The notes beneath the pieces are model-generated. The model saw only the letters and a list, made by a program, of their open reading frames with translations. It ran no database searches and was not told where the DNA came from. DNA of 64,000 bases from Luscinia megarhynchos. Taxonomy: Eukaryota; Chordata; Aves; Passeriformes; Turdidae. Shown here in pieces: positions 13,463-26,088 of this stretch. The position numbers and the translations under genes are program-made. The stretch is taken from assembly GCA_034336665.1 (NCBI GenBank), contig CM067570.1:12879502-12943501 (forward strand), given 5' to 3'. Every line of letters begins with the position of its first letter. The first letter of the stretch is position 1.

Positions 13463-16400
13463 TTTCGTGAGTGATCCTCTGCAAGGGCAAGGAAAGCAGT
13501 AAGATCTGCTTGTTGACTCCTCCAGGGCAAAAATTGAAGGGAAAGACCTCTTTCACATTCTCATTGGGCTGATGGAGTGGGTTAAGATGCTGCAAGTAAC
13601 TGCTTGTGGTATAACCAGGCCTTGCATTTCTTGTGTTGGAGGCATTGGCCATGGATCCTCTGAAAGCATATTCCTGTCCCTTTGATTAGTGCTAGCAGCA
13701 GGGAAAGCTCTTTCCACCACTGAGGGATATGTTTTCAAAGCAATGTGTAGGGCTTTGGAATGTGACACCATTAAATGTTAATGTGCATTTTCAAATAAGG
13801 AGCCTCAAGGCTAGAGGTAACTCTTTGATCTTTAAAAAGCTTGCCACATAGAAGAGAGAGTTTGAATGTATACTTACATCTGCAAACACTTGCAGGTAAT
13901 TAGATTTTAGTTTCAGGGCTGCAGGACTTTGCAGAAATTATTCAGATTTCAAAACGCTCAAAATAAACATCAATTTCTATTTATCTCAAGGGATTGAGAG
14001 GGGCATAAAACAAACCTTTAATGGCCTGAGCCACGCTTTATTAATTGCTTTGTTGAAGAGATAAAACCTGTGGGAGTTTGTGTATTAAAATGGGATGTGA
14101 ACCAGCAGAAATCCAAGCAGAATCTGAATTTGATTTAAAGTAAGAAAATACGCAGCTGAGCTTTCCTCTGTTGTTTAAATGATTATTACCCTTAATATAT
14201 ACAGCTTTGTTTTTAAAACAGTATTTCTGGATTGAGCCATAATTATATGTGAAGGCATTTGAGCTAGTCACTCAGTATTGAAGGAATTGGAACTGTCTAA
14301 ACAAAATGATGTGCAATTAGGGAGCATGGGGGAGTTGTCTATTTGCCATATCTGAAAATAAAGTTATCAAATTATTAGCCAAATTGTTCCACATCCACAT
14401 CTGACAACTATATCCAGAAGGGCTTCTTCTGGTAACTTTGCAAAGGTGTCTCAGGTTTGTATACTCTTTGTGACAGGTGACAATGAAGCATAGGAGCTTA
14501 GATGGGCTTTTTTTTCTTTAACTGAGACTTCTATATTTTTTTGTTTGCAGAGTTCCTCACAAGGAAAAATACCGATAGAACGTGAACCTTTTTCCTTGTT
14601 GGATGAAAAATGGTCTCTTTAGACAAAACAAAAGGTAGCTGACTGCTGGAGTTCTGCTGGCATTCAAACTGACACATTAATCAATACTTTAAATCAAAGC
14701 TGCCATCTTGTTAAATTTCGCCGTTTTGGTTTTTTAGTTGTTTGAATTTTCACTGTTTTTTAAAAATGAAGAATGCCCAGTTTTGTTTGCTCCCACGTGA
14801 AATGAATATTGCACTGCAATCCTTAGTGTAATATATAGCTGTTACTCCTTAATTCTGTTATTAATGTATGTGAACTTGCTGCAGAACAAGTACTGCATAA
14901 CCCTCACTTGAACAGTCCTATTTTTTCTGGGTATGTCCTTTTCCCTTCTTTTTCTCTTACTCTGCATTCACATAGGTTATGAGAGTTTTCTCCTCCACCT
15001 CCAGTGTTCTGTGTCAAATCCAGGAGTTACAGTCTGTCTCTGAAAACAATGCAGAAAACACTGTATGTGTTCAAATTATCATGATAATTAGCAGATATGT
15101 TTTGCAGAGGGTTAGGAAATACCTTCCACTTCAAAGAAAATACAATGACAGGTGCTGAAGTGGGTTTGAGTTATGGGCCAGAATTTACAGGGATGGAAAG
15201 GCTGAGGACTGTGGTTATACAGTGCCATGAGCCTTGTTCAGAGCACAGGATTACAGCCTAAGGTTGCATAAGTTTGTAATGAAGATTTTAGCAGCCATAT
15301 AGTCTCAAATACTGATTGTCAAAGTAATCACGGATAGTTAGAAAAGTTTGTGTATAAAATGCCTTGCTTGTTTGCTATCATGTTAAATCTAAGAGATCTG
15401 TATGTTTCTTTTCTCCTGTGGCACTAAAAACACCACTTTGACTGATGAAGAGACAATACAGTGCCCTAAAGAAATGCCTGGAAGAAAATTTTCATCTTTA
15501 AACTGACATCAAAGCTGCATTCACCTTGCTTTAGAATGGGAATTTTGAACTTTTTTCAATCCTGTCCCTTATCTAAACCATTAACTTGCATAGAAGAGTC
15601 TTAAAAATTGGTGTTTTGGGGCTAAATAAGGCATTTTTGTTGGAGGTTATTGAGACATGAAATGATTACTTATCATCCCTTGAAATGACATTACATTTAA
15701 ATGCAATGGTACATGGGCACTTACTGCTACCTTCATCTCTGTTAATCCTTGCTCACAGCCTGCAAATTGAACATTCTCTCAGCCTTATGGGATGCACTGA
15801 AATTCTCAGAGTTATAATTGGTTTTCAGTGTGCCATCCTGCATGTTGCACAATTTGAAGAGACTCTCTTCCAAACTGAAAATATTTAGTGAACCCCTCCA
15901 AACAGAACACATTGAGTGAATCCCATGCTGTGTATTCTTTCCCCTTTAATCAGTTTTATCCATGAGTTCACCAAAGATTCAAAGGGAAAGTAAAAATTCA
16001 ATTCATTTTATCATGATTGATTTGAAAATTCAGGGGACAACCTCTTGGTTATTGATGGCTTTTAAATTGCTGTGCATTGTTAGCTGGGCATGCCTGTGAA
16101 ATTCATCAGCATTCCACAATCTGCCTCTGTTGTTTGCTTACAGATAGCAACTCTAAATTTAGATGTGCACAATATAACCTTACCAGACAAAGTTATGGCA
16201 TTGTCTGAAAGTCTTTGCAAGGTCTGCCTGCATAAATGAGCCCTTTTCCATAGAGGTCCATAGGAACCAGGACAGAAAAATCTTCTTTAGGAAGGCGAAA
16301 GCTGCGGCCTGATTGAGTTCCCCACACGATGGATGTTTTCCACCCTCATTGCTCCTCTGAAGCAGTGGTTGGGTCAAAAAGAGAGAATGGGAATGAGACA

Positions 16401-16861
16401 TCCCACTCCTGCAGATACTCCTGGGTCTTGCTCCATGGTGGGATAAACTGTATGACTTCAAAGAACCTGGGAGTGTATGAACCATGGTACTGTGCTGGGG
16501 AAGCAGGAAAGACAAGAATTTACAAAGGGCTGATTCTTCCCTAATTTTCCTTCTTGCATTCAATCGTGAATTAATGAAAATTGTGTGACTCCCAAAAGGA
16601 AGCTTCTCATGGTAAATGGATTCTTGTTTTTCTTCTCTAAGGTACCCCAGCTAACACTGTGAATCTCTACAAAGGCAGCAGAATCTTCACTTACAGGTCT
16701 GATCTCAGGTGTCCATGGTCACAGGTGTGATGGTGATAAGCAGTTGGTGTTGAGATGCTTCACTGAAATTTGCAGCAGTGCTGCCACAAGCACACTAAAC
16801 TTGAAGGTGATTCAAATTGTAGGGAATAGCATAAATGTCCATCTGTATAAAAGATTCCTCA

Positions 16862-17236
16862 GCTTGGAAAGGTGGGAGAAAAGCCTGGAGAAGGTTCGGG
16901 GGAGTCCTTATCACTAACTACAGCTCCCTGAAAGGGGGTTGTAGCCAGGTGAGGGTCAGCCTCTCTCCCAGGAAATCAGTAACAAGACAAGAGGAAATGG
17001 TCTCAGGCTGTGCCAGGGGAGGTTCAGGTTGGACATTAGGAAGAGTTTCTTTACTAATAAGTGTGGTTAAGCAATGGAATGGGCTGCCCAGGGAAGTGGT
17101 GGAGCCACCATCCCTGGAAGTGTTCAAGAAATGACTGGACATGGCACTGCTCTGGCTTAGTTGATGTGGTGATGTTCAAAGGTTTGGCTCTATGGTCTTG
17201 GAGGTCTTTTTCAAGCTTAATGATCCTGTGATTCTA
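16862..17236 (+). mobile_element. CR1 LINE, 3'-end fragment (sense)
   Basis: About 375 bp match the 3' terminal part of avian CR1 non-LTR retrotransposons. Diagnostic pieces in order are GGAGAAGGTTCGGGGG, GGTTGGACATTAGGAAGAG, GGGCTGCCCAGGGAAGTGGT, CACCATCCCTGGAAGTGTTC, CTTGGAGGTCTTTTTCAAG and the terminal TGATCCTGTGATTCTAAG, which is the degenerate 8-bp CR1 tail. The element is 5'-truncated, as nearly all CR1 copies are, and keeps only the end of ORF2 plus the 3' UTR. No intact coding frame remains. It is the longest and best preserved CR1 copy in the window. It is inserted in the same orientation as the host gene. Confidence 0.92.
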
Positions 17237-19442
17237 AGTAGTCAAAACTATGTTTCTTTCTCATTTGGCTGAACATTAAGTGGTAGAAGATGTAATGGCT
17301 CTATTTAAATAATGGAAATTATTATTTTTCCAAATTTTACTAGAAAATAGTTCATTTTTTTATTAGTAGTGTTAGTTATTTAAAATAGTCATTTTCTCCT
17401 ACCTGCAAATAAAGCACATGTGTTTCCCAAACTGATTTTCATGTTCTAGTCATCATGATAACCTATGTGCTTCTGCTTTTGTGCAGAATTTTTCCTTATT
17501 TCTCTCCTGCTTATTTGTTTGGGTTTTTCCTCAATAAACCTTATTCTCAGTGAAACAAGTATTTACATTTCATTTAAAAAATTGTATTTGGAAAACTTAG
17601 AAAAACTGCTTCACCAATGAATTCCTGAACAATTTTAACACTGAGTAACATCAGCAGAAAATCTGCTGTACTCCCTCTGCATTTTAATTTTCTGTAGGTG
17701 AACGTCTATAGAATTTAGTCCAGCTGGCTCTGATCATGCTCGTGTTTTTCTTCTAATACTGATCCTGGCAGCCTTGCTGATGGGTGCACATATATTAACA
17801 TTTTTTTTTCTGCAAATGTAGTGTTGTTTTAATTGTAATATGGTATTTAAGGCAAATGCTATTCTGTTTTTTAGAATCCATGGCTTAATTCATGGTGCCC
17901 TGAACTCTTTCAGTGACAGGCTCTGGTGACCAGAGGGTGCTTGTATCAAAGTCTGATGCTTGAAAGGCAACAAGTTTCTCTTTTTGTGAGTGCTGCTAAA
18001 ACTTCTGAAAAGTTAAAAGACAGTCTTGATCTTTTGGTATACATAAACTTCCAAACTTTGAAATGCATGAGTAACAAGTCTCATCTAGGCCAAGATAAAA
18101 AGAGTGTTTGTGATGCTGTGTAGCCAGAGAAAAGGGCCTCCGTGTTCTTAGGTTTCTTTTCTTTCATAATGTAGCAAAAACTGCCCTGTGCTGACAGTCA
18201 CTTGTGTTTCCCTATACAGAAAGGTAATCTCAGGATACATTTCCCTACCATAGTGTCAGAGGATTTACACTGTCTCTTCCCTAAAGTGTGTCAAATGTCA
18301 AAAGGGCAGATTTCAGGTATAAAACTTGCTTCATCTGTTGTGTCAGCTTTGTAGGTTTCTGCTCTCAGGTCAAAGATCAAAGCACTGTTACACTAACAGG
18401 ATACCAGAAATGTGGAAAGGAGAGGCAAATAGGCACAAGAAGCATGATATTCTGAGAATAAAGTAGTAAGAATCTCTAGCAACTGCTGTTACACCTGCTG
18501 AGAGTAAATCACGGCTTTGGACAATAATATGCTTTTGCAGGTTGTTCATTGAAATATATATGTTGAAAGACTGAATCAGCACATCCTTTTGTTGTGGCAC
18601 TTTTTTGTTTTCCGTGTAGAGCAATTTCAGTAATTTTTGAATGTCAAAAATGGATTTCTGTGATGGATTTGCTGTTCATTGACAACAGCTCATTGCTGCC
18701 TGACAAGGAGCCTCTCATCTAATGAAAAGCGTGTAGTATAAGATAAAGTGATGGTACCTTCATTTTGTAGCTGCAGACATGACTCACCTAAATGACATGG
18801 ACTATGACAGAGCTGAAATCAGAGAACACTTCTTCCTTTAACTTCAGATCATTCTTCTTTAACTGTATTTTGTTAGTAATTGGCTTAGTCTGGTTTTCTT
18901 TCACCCTCTCTAAACAAGAATTGCTTCTGCATATTAGTTTACTGGAAATACACTGATGGCTATTTGAAATTCATAGTTTGAGTCCTGTCGCTCTGTTCCT
19001 CAAATGCAATTCTACTTCATTATTGTGAGTAGGAGTTACTCAGCAGACATGCTTGTTTCAGTAAAAGAAATAAGACCCAGTATTGAATCAGTTTTATGAG
19101 AGCCCCTTGAGTCATTCAAAATCAGACTTGACCACTTTTTGTGAGACAAGGTTATACATGCACACTGTATGATAAAAAATACTCTATAAATGCACTGATT
19201 GAGTAATACTTTTATGTCTTTACAGGCATATGAAAGAACACTTATGTAATTTACAGTTGCTTAGGAAGAGCTCATGATTAGCTTAACTATTGACGTTTAT
19301 TTGCAGCATAGCGTGAAAAGAAAAAGGAACGTTGTGTTGTCAAGTACTTTCTCCAGTGTCTTATATCTTGAAAAATATGCCATGCATTTCAGCTAACAGA
19401 TGGAGTTCACAGCTGTGCATAGCTGTGTAGCCAGTCTCTAGG

Positions 19443-19472
<30 letters not shown>
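19443..19472. repeat. Homopolymer A30 tract
   Basis: Thirty consecutive A residues are followed by GAATGAA and a run of T. No retroposed gene is recognisable directly upstream, so I do not call it a processed-pseudogene tail. It may be a relic tail of an unrecognised retroposon or simple slippage. Confidence 0.95.
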
Positions 19473-19474
<2 letters not shown>

Positions 19475-22400
19475 ATGAATTTTTTTTTACATAAAAACAG
19501 GTTGTTTGGGGTTTATTTTATTTTTTCTTGTCATGTTTTCAAGCATCATTTACTAAGGTCGTTAAATTGGTAGTAGAACCTATTTGTAGGTGGTAGTTCC
19601 TGTGAGAGACTTTTTGTAGGGACTGTTGATATGGAAATAATCTCCCAATCTCTTCCAAATCTGTAGCCATACTCCACGTTACTGCATTTCCTCTGTCTTT
19701 TGTGTATGAGTTTGTTTTTTTTTACCTCCTTCTCCCATGCATGTGTATCTCGATGGACTATAACACTGATGGTTAACTTTCACAGTAAGTCCAACTATGT
19801 ATTTTTTGCCTTTTCAAAGGAGAATTTTCCCTACAGAAGGCAGGAGAAAAACAGATGAAGTGAAAGGCATCAGTGGTCACTCCTGAGGACTGTTAAAAGC
19901 CATGGTACAAAATGCATGGTTTACATCTTTAAAACAAAGTATGCCATTAAGTGGGTAATGCTAAGAGGAATTTTATCTAGCCTATAAATACCAGTGAATC
20001 TTTTCAACTTCAAATCCCAGTATGGAGACAATTTACAATTGCAATCAAAATGATGCACACAATTTAACTTCACTACCATCTGTAACTCTGCTGGTATTTT
20101 AATAATGAATAAAATTATATCTTGGCAACAAAAATCTCACTGAAATAATGTACCTTTAATTTCCAAATGAGACCTCTTAAGACTAAGCTACAAGGCCTCT
20201 GGTTTACCCTGAAATCGCCTTCATATTTATATGGACATATCTGTATTTAAATAGCTGTCAGTGGGCAAAATATCTGTGATTCTGTGAAGCCTTTATTAAA
20301 CTCCCTTTGAAATTCAGGGATTGTGGTTCAGGCAGGGGTTTGCACAGCTGGTTGCAAGCTCTCCTGCCTTCCCTGCACCTCTTGCATCTGCTTCAGCAGA
20401 GATGTATGAGCAAGGACTATTGGAGGAGCTGTGCCAGGCTCTGTGTTCTTAAGGTAGAGCACCTACAAGAGGAACCTTCCCTTAAAATTCTTATATTACC
20501 ATGGGATAGAGAATGAGTCATGACAGTTACTCTCTTCTGAATTTGTCTTTTGACTCCATCATGGGACCTAACTGATTCTCTCATTTTTCATCTTCAGTTT
20601 TTGTATTTTGCAGAGAGGAGGCAGCTTTGGCTCTGGTAATAGTGTGTATGCTGTGTCCTGTCCCCTACCCTTCCTTCAGTTGCATCATTGGGACACCAGT
20701 CCCGTGTTCCTACTCTGAGTGCTGCTTTCATGGTATTGGCATTATTTTGTGATGCTTTTGGCTGCTAATAGACTGGCTGCAGCATAGATCTGAGCCTCAC
20801 TGTGGCTTGTCAAATACTCTGCATTGATGGTGATTTGAGATTGTAGATGCAAGTACCAGTATAAGTAATTACTTATTATAATGATAGGAGATCTTGACAA
20901 ACAATATACTACCACATAAAAAAAAGTTGCAAGGTTTGCAGTAAAGTTTTTTTCTGCACATTTGTCCTGGTAGCAGTACCAAAAGCAGTTAGAGGCTGAT
21001 GTTTGGGAAATCTGTGGAGCCCAGGGACTGGAGATGTTTCAGTGATGATGTCCTCTTTATCAAAGCTTTTGTTCAGGAAGTGTTAGTGACCTTCTGGATG
21101 ACCTTTACAAGTGGAAATCAATGTCTTTTGTCCCACTGACTCTTGAGGGGAACCAGGGAAACAGGAGCAGGACAGGTTTGTTAACACATCTCAGTTAGGG
21201 CCTGCAATGACCCTACCTGCATTCCAGGGATTGATCCTCTTCAAAGGACCTGCTCTAAGAAGCATTAGTGTGACCATGGTGAGTTTCTGGGCTTTGTGAT
21301 TTTCTAAATATCTTCACTAATCAGAAATTTTCTAAATTTGTACCAATTGCTGCTGCTGAAGTCTGTCTGAACCTTGAAGAAGGTTATAAACTGGATCATA
21401 CCAAGCCTACCACCACCAGTATGAAATGTGTACTGGAAGAACGAGTAAAGTTTGTGTAAATCTCTGATTTCTGTGCAAACTCTGTTTTGGTATTATTTAT
21501 GTTAGCTGTATTTGAGAAACCTGCTGTTCTTCAGGAGCATTTGAAATACTGTCTCTTCAGGACTTGGATACATATTTTTCAGTTATTTTTTTCATACATG
21601 TCATAGATTTTGAAGCCCTTCACAACATACAGAATTTAATCAGGTATTTGGGCAAAAGGCCTTCTCTGAAATTCTGTTTTGTACAGTATTAGCTAAAGCT
21701 GGTATTATCTGGCATGTTTCAAAAAAAACCTAATAATTAGTGTCTAAATGTCACTTGAATGGTTTTGAACTGATAGCATTTATATTTGTAGGATTGTCCA
21801 AAGCATTCTTTAAAAAATTAAAATGCATGGGCAAAGAAGGAGAAGATATTTCCTTGTTTTTATTTGGAGGGTAATTAAAGCTCCAAGAAAAGAATCAAAG
21901 CCAATCAATAAAACAACTTCATAGCATGAAAATCAAAATATTGACTTCTTCCCTTTTTTTTCCGTGTTAATTTTATCATTAGTTTATAAAAATCATTAGT
22001 GAATAAAACCCAGAAAATTCAGGTTGATATATTTAACTTTTTTTCTTAATTCTGGAAGCAAGATTCTTTATGAAAGTTCTAGTAACACTCATCACACTGT
22101 TAATGCTGTCAGTAACTGCTTGTTTTTCAAAAGTTGGCATATTCAAGGTCAGCACCCTTTTCTCAAATGCAAATCAACATCTGTATTGTTGCGTGGTTTG
22201 CATAAAAAACTTGGCTTATAGGTGCAATTAGACCCTCTTTTTCATTACTTCTTTGCTAATTATCTTGTCAAGGAAAACATAGGAGAAAACAACTGAACAA
22301 CTGGCTAGCAAATGTGCTTTTATGAGTGTCCAGATGTTTTAAATGGTTCTGTAGTGAGGAATTATTCAATTGTTAAAACCAATGTTTTTAATAGGTGTAG

Positions 22401-23390
22401 AATGCAGTTAACTCCAAGAAGCCAAGTTCCTGTTCTGACAGGCAACCTTCCAAAGTCCTCTTCCAAAGGAAGTTCCTGAATATGTCAGGAACTATAAGTA
22501 AGGAGCTGTAAATGTGGGAGCACCTAAAATAATGTTGGGGATTTTTTATGTCACATCCAGTGGGGTGTGAAGCCTCTTGAAATGTGTGTGCTAGGATTAT
22601 ATGGTGGGAAACAGGATATGCTGGTTTTGCTTCTGGTTTTATCATAGGTCTTCTCTGATCTTGCATAAGCACAAAATTTTTCATCTCTTTCTTGTCTGCA
22701 TCCATCACAAAAGGAAACATGATAATAACATCCTTTCTTGGAGAATTTTTTAATCTTGAGAGGTGTGTCTTTGGTGGCTGGTTTGTTTGCTTTTCAATAC
22801 TGCCTTCTCATGGAAGCAGGGACAAAGGAATGATCTTCACTGTCCATGCACATCCCACCTTTTTGAACTCTGTACCATATTTCAGCTAAGTTTTAGAAAG
22901 TGGTATCAGTCTCAAATGTGTACATGATAGGTCTCTGACAAAGGATGTATCAGAGCTATTTTCCAAATTATCTGGATTGTTGTGCATGTAGTAGTTGACT
23001 AGTGCATCCCAAGCACTTTGCTGTACTCTGGAATTTCATTTGGCATGTAAAACTGCCATATTCTGCATTGTAGGTCTATGCATGTAGAGCTCTTGGTTCA
23101 ACCTCCAGTGCAAAGTTAGTTTTGAGTGACTGAATGGCAGAAGAGTGACCTTGCATCTTGTCAGAGTACCCATTCAAAAATAATCTTCACTTGGAGGTAA
23201 TTCCTCCATGTACTCTTAGTCAATCAATCATTACACTCTTACCTATTGAAAGTTGGGCTGCATTAGTCCTGGTGCTCTCAGAACTATCATCAATTTTTAA
23301 TGCTGTTCTAAGTCCTGAAGCTTAAACTTACATGATTTTATAGTTAGATAATAATTCAGTGAAGATTTCCTAGCTGTATTTCAGCTTGCT

Positions 23391-23785
23391 CCTTCCCTTC
23401 CCTTCCCTTCCCTTCCCTTCCCTTCCCTTCCCTTCCCTTCCCTTCCCTTCCCTTCCCTTCCCTTCCCTTCCCTTCCCTTCCCTTCCCTTCCCTTCCCTTC
23501 CCTTCCCTTCCCTTCCCTTCCCTTCCCTTCCCTTCCCTTCCCTTCCCTTCCCTTCCCTTCCCTTCCCTTCCCTTCCCTTCCCTTCCCTTCCCTTCCCTTC
23601 CCTTCCCTTCCCTTCCCTTCCCTTCCCTTCCCTTCCCTTCCCTTCCCTTCCCTTCCCTTCCCTTCCCTTCCCTTCCCTTCCCTTCCCTTCCCTTCCCTTC
23701 CCTTCCCTTCCCTTCCCTTCCCTTCCCTTCCCTTCCCTTCCCTTCCCTTCCCCTTCCCTTCCCTTCCCTTCCCTTCCCTTCCCTT
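23391..23785. repeat. Pentanucleotide array (CCCTT)n on +, (AAGGG)n on -, about 79 units
   Basis: Positions 23391-23750 are an unbroken run of the 5-base unit (72 copies in phase). One extra C near 23751 shifts the phase, and seven more units run to 23785. The pyrimidine strand is the coding strand of the host gene, so pre-mRNA would carry CCCUU repeats. The opposite strand is GGGAA repeats, which satisfy the G3-N1-7 quadruplex rule throughout, and the tract is a perfect homopurine-homopyrimidine triplex candidate. Both strands stay open in every frame through the array, but no ATG opens them. The open frames are a by-product of the repeat, not genes. The exon 2 acceptor is about 2.2 kb downstream. 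Confidence 0.98.
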
Positions 23786-25094
23786 TTTAGGACAAAGCAA
23801 AATAAGAATTTATTCTGGAGATGATGTTTCAGTACTGTAGCAGCAGTGATACAGATGAATGTGCATTAGGACAGAAACAGAGGATATGGAAATTTAGACA
23901 AAGCATCTCATAGTTGCAAGAGCTGATTGTCACTGCTCAGCCTGGAGCCTCTAGAGATCCCGGGGAAAACCTTCCATGTGTTGCCCTAAGTTGGTTTCTT
24001 CTTTCTGTGATGCTGAGATACTTGGTGTCCCACAGGTATCCAGTCCTACCTTTGGGGAACAATAATGGACAGCTGGATCACAGCTGGATTGATGTGCTGA
24101 GTGCTCTCATGGCCCAGGAGCAACCACAGGGAGCTGAACAGAGCCAGCAGTCTAGACACTGTTTAAAGTGAAATCTGTGTTATTTCCAGCCTCATGGATT
24201 TAAGTCTTGCTGAATAATCCTGTAGACCTGTCCACTAGGATTTTGGACCTTCTTTTGAGAGGCTCCCAACCCCTCTGCTGGTTTTATGGAATGCAGAAGT
24301 TTGGGTGAATTCGGTGCCCTCATGAATTCACCATTTCCAATCTTTGTTTAAATCTCTCAGGTCAAGAGTGACAGTGAATTTAAGACCCTCAATTTACAGT
24401 TGTTTTGTTTGGGAATTTTACAGTCCAAATAGAACAGTTATGATCTCATGGTGTGCCAGGAGACTGGCACTCCACAGACCCTTCAGAAGTTCTCTTTGAT
24501 GTTCAAAGGGTGCAAGTCATAGGAAATCTGCTCAGGACCACGATACTTGTTTTGATGTCTATTTATCCTTTAGCTACAACATCAGTGCAGACTTGTCCCT
24601 AATTTATCATTTATCTATCTTGCTGATCTTTCTAGGCCTTTTTGCTCTTTGGAATCAATGAGAAAAAAGTTTTGTATAGAAATTTGTTTTTTGAGATCCA
24701 TCGTTCAATGCACTGATATAAATTATATTGATTGCATTGATTTTCTTCCATATAGAGCCAGATTTTGATTGCAAGAGTGTCTGGGTATTTTTAGAGAGTC
24801 ATTGTAGAAAGAGATGTGAAATATTTTAATGTAAGCTGTCTCAATATGGAAAAGGTATCACTCAGGTTTGGAATAATCTAAATTCATTTTCATAACTATC
24901 AAGCAAGTTTTGCTTTTATTCTTTGTCTTTTGTAGCCCTTTCTTCCCTCCCCTCCCAAATCCTTGCAAACTGCTTATTTACTTTCTGAGTGCAAGAACAC
25001 TGTGGTGGCCTGACATCCTGGTGACCTGCAGGCCTTTTCCAGTAATTGGGTCCATGTCTGCTCCATGGGAGATTCAATTAAAAATGAGAGGGGC

Positions 25095-25138
<44 letters not shown>

Positions 25139-25195
25139 GTTGTTGTTGTTGTTGTTGTTGTTATTGTTATTATTAATGTTGTTATTATTATTATC
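25095..25195. repeat. Compound trinucleotide microsatellite (TTA)n(TTG)n(TTA)n
   Basis: About 15 TTA units are followed by about 8 TTG units and then a mixed TTA/TTG/AAT tail that degenerates before TCATTCCC. The step from TTA to TTG suggests an A-to-G change that later expanded. The tract lies about 780 bp upstream of exon 2. The long Leu or Tyr runs in translated frames come from the repeat and do not indicate coding. Confidence 0.97.
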
Positions 25196-25977
25196 ATTCC
25201 CTACTGAAACCCCACATTATGTTCTTGAGTGTTTGTGTGACAGCATTGTAATGACAAAATTTACTTTATTTAATTCCACCCCTGTTCAAACATTAGGGGC
25301 CCAAAAATTCCACTTGAGTGTTAGCATAGCCCATCTGTCCTCAGAAGCAGATGTGAAAGAGGGGAGAAACGTAGAGGCTGCTCATGGGAGTGAACAAAAC
25401 CAATTTGTGTGAGCTTGGGGAAGAAATGACGGAGATGTTCAGATTTTGAAATTTGAGTGCAGCCTGAGACACCTGTGAAGCACAGGACACACTTTTACAT
25501 GTTGCTGAAGCCCCCATGGCTTGTTCCTGTGTGTCACTTCCACGCAGAAATATGAAGTTGTAACTCCTACATTGCATACCTGTTCTGTGGAAAAACTGCT
25601 GGACACACAACACCTGGGGTGTTCTGTAAGGTCTGCCAGGGTACTACTGCACTCTTCCAGTGGCTTCTGCAACAAGAGTCTATACCTTCTTTAGAGGGTA
25701 GACAATCAAATCTCATTCCCTGAAAGAACAACAATTTCCAGTTTTTCAAGCATTCGATGTCTTAACAGCCACTCCCATGTGGTGCTGTCTCACCAGACTG
25801 GGACGTTCTGGAGGGTTAATTTCAGTTCTCACATGTGAATTCAAGCACAAGCATGCTGTGTGTCCACTCTCTGACTACTAAGTAGAAAAAGCACTACCTA
25901 GAGATAGCACAAGTTGGCATATTGTGTTGCTCATATAATGACCTCTGTATGTTTTGTCTTTTTGTTTTCGTTTTTAG

Positions 25978-26088
25978 ATAATTGTGATGATGCATTGGTA
26001 TCTCCTTTACCTTCAGCTGCCCTTACCAGTTCCTCTGAGCTCTTCAGTACCCACAGTCCCAGCTTTGCAAAACTCAACAGGCGAGATG
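25978..26088 (+). CDS. CNTNAP5: Internal exon (family exon 2) of a contactin-associated protein-like gene; start of discoidin domain
   Basis: This exon encodes the first part of the F5/8 type C (discoidin) domain of a CASPR-family single-pass neuronal adhesion protein. The family binds contactins and other axonal or synaptic partners from the cell surface. A T-rich tract ends in an AG acceptor at 25976-25977, and the exon ends before a GTAAGG donor at 26089. The 111-bp exon enters with one codon base supplied from upstream. If that base is T, the junction reads YNCDD, the family's typical domain start with its first disulfide cysteine. The sequence then runs through an S-rich stretch to THSPSFAKLNRRD and ends with one base of a Gly codon that joins the next exon. 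The 111-bp size agrees with my recollection of exon 2 in CNTNAP2. The family call is firm. The paralogue is less so: the THSP motif here and [11 protein letters not shown] in the next exon favour CNTNAP5, while [13 protein letters not shown] also occurs in CNTNAP3/4. CNTNAP1 and CNTNAP2 fit poorly. Confidence 0.9.

Larger units (their letters stand above)
1..25977 (+). other. Intron 1 (3' part) of the CNTNAP-like gene
   Basis: This stretch lies upstream of the exon 2 acceptor and contains no exon that I can support. It is AT-rich, with many short T or A runs. The open frames in it are short, carry no recognisable domain and often depend on a TTG start. Recognisable contents are CR1 fragments near 13.4 and 16.9 kb, a CpG-dense patch at 11.6 kb, an A30 tract at 19.4 kb, the pentanucleotide array at 23.4 kb and a trinucleotide microsatellite at 25.1 kb. 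I see nothing identifiable in 1-11590, 11660-13370, 13465-16860, 17240-19440, 19475-23390 and 23790-25090 beyond small palindromes and homopolymers. The T-rich stretch at 25948-25975 is the acceptor's polypyrimidine tract. The 5' end of the intron, exon 1 and the promoter are outside the window. Confidence 0.85.

Noticed and set aside
15074..15089. Perfect 16-bp palindrome AATTATCATGATAATT
   Set aside because: AT-rich palindromes of this size are common in AT-rich intron, and there is no associated feature.
20273..20288. CTGTGATTCTGTGAAG, like the CR1 terminal 8-bp repeats
   Set aside because: The sequence upstream does not match the CR1 3' UTR. A 14-base match alone is too short.
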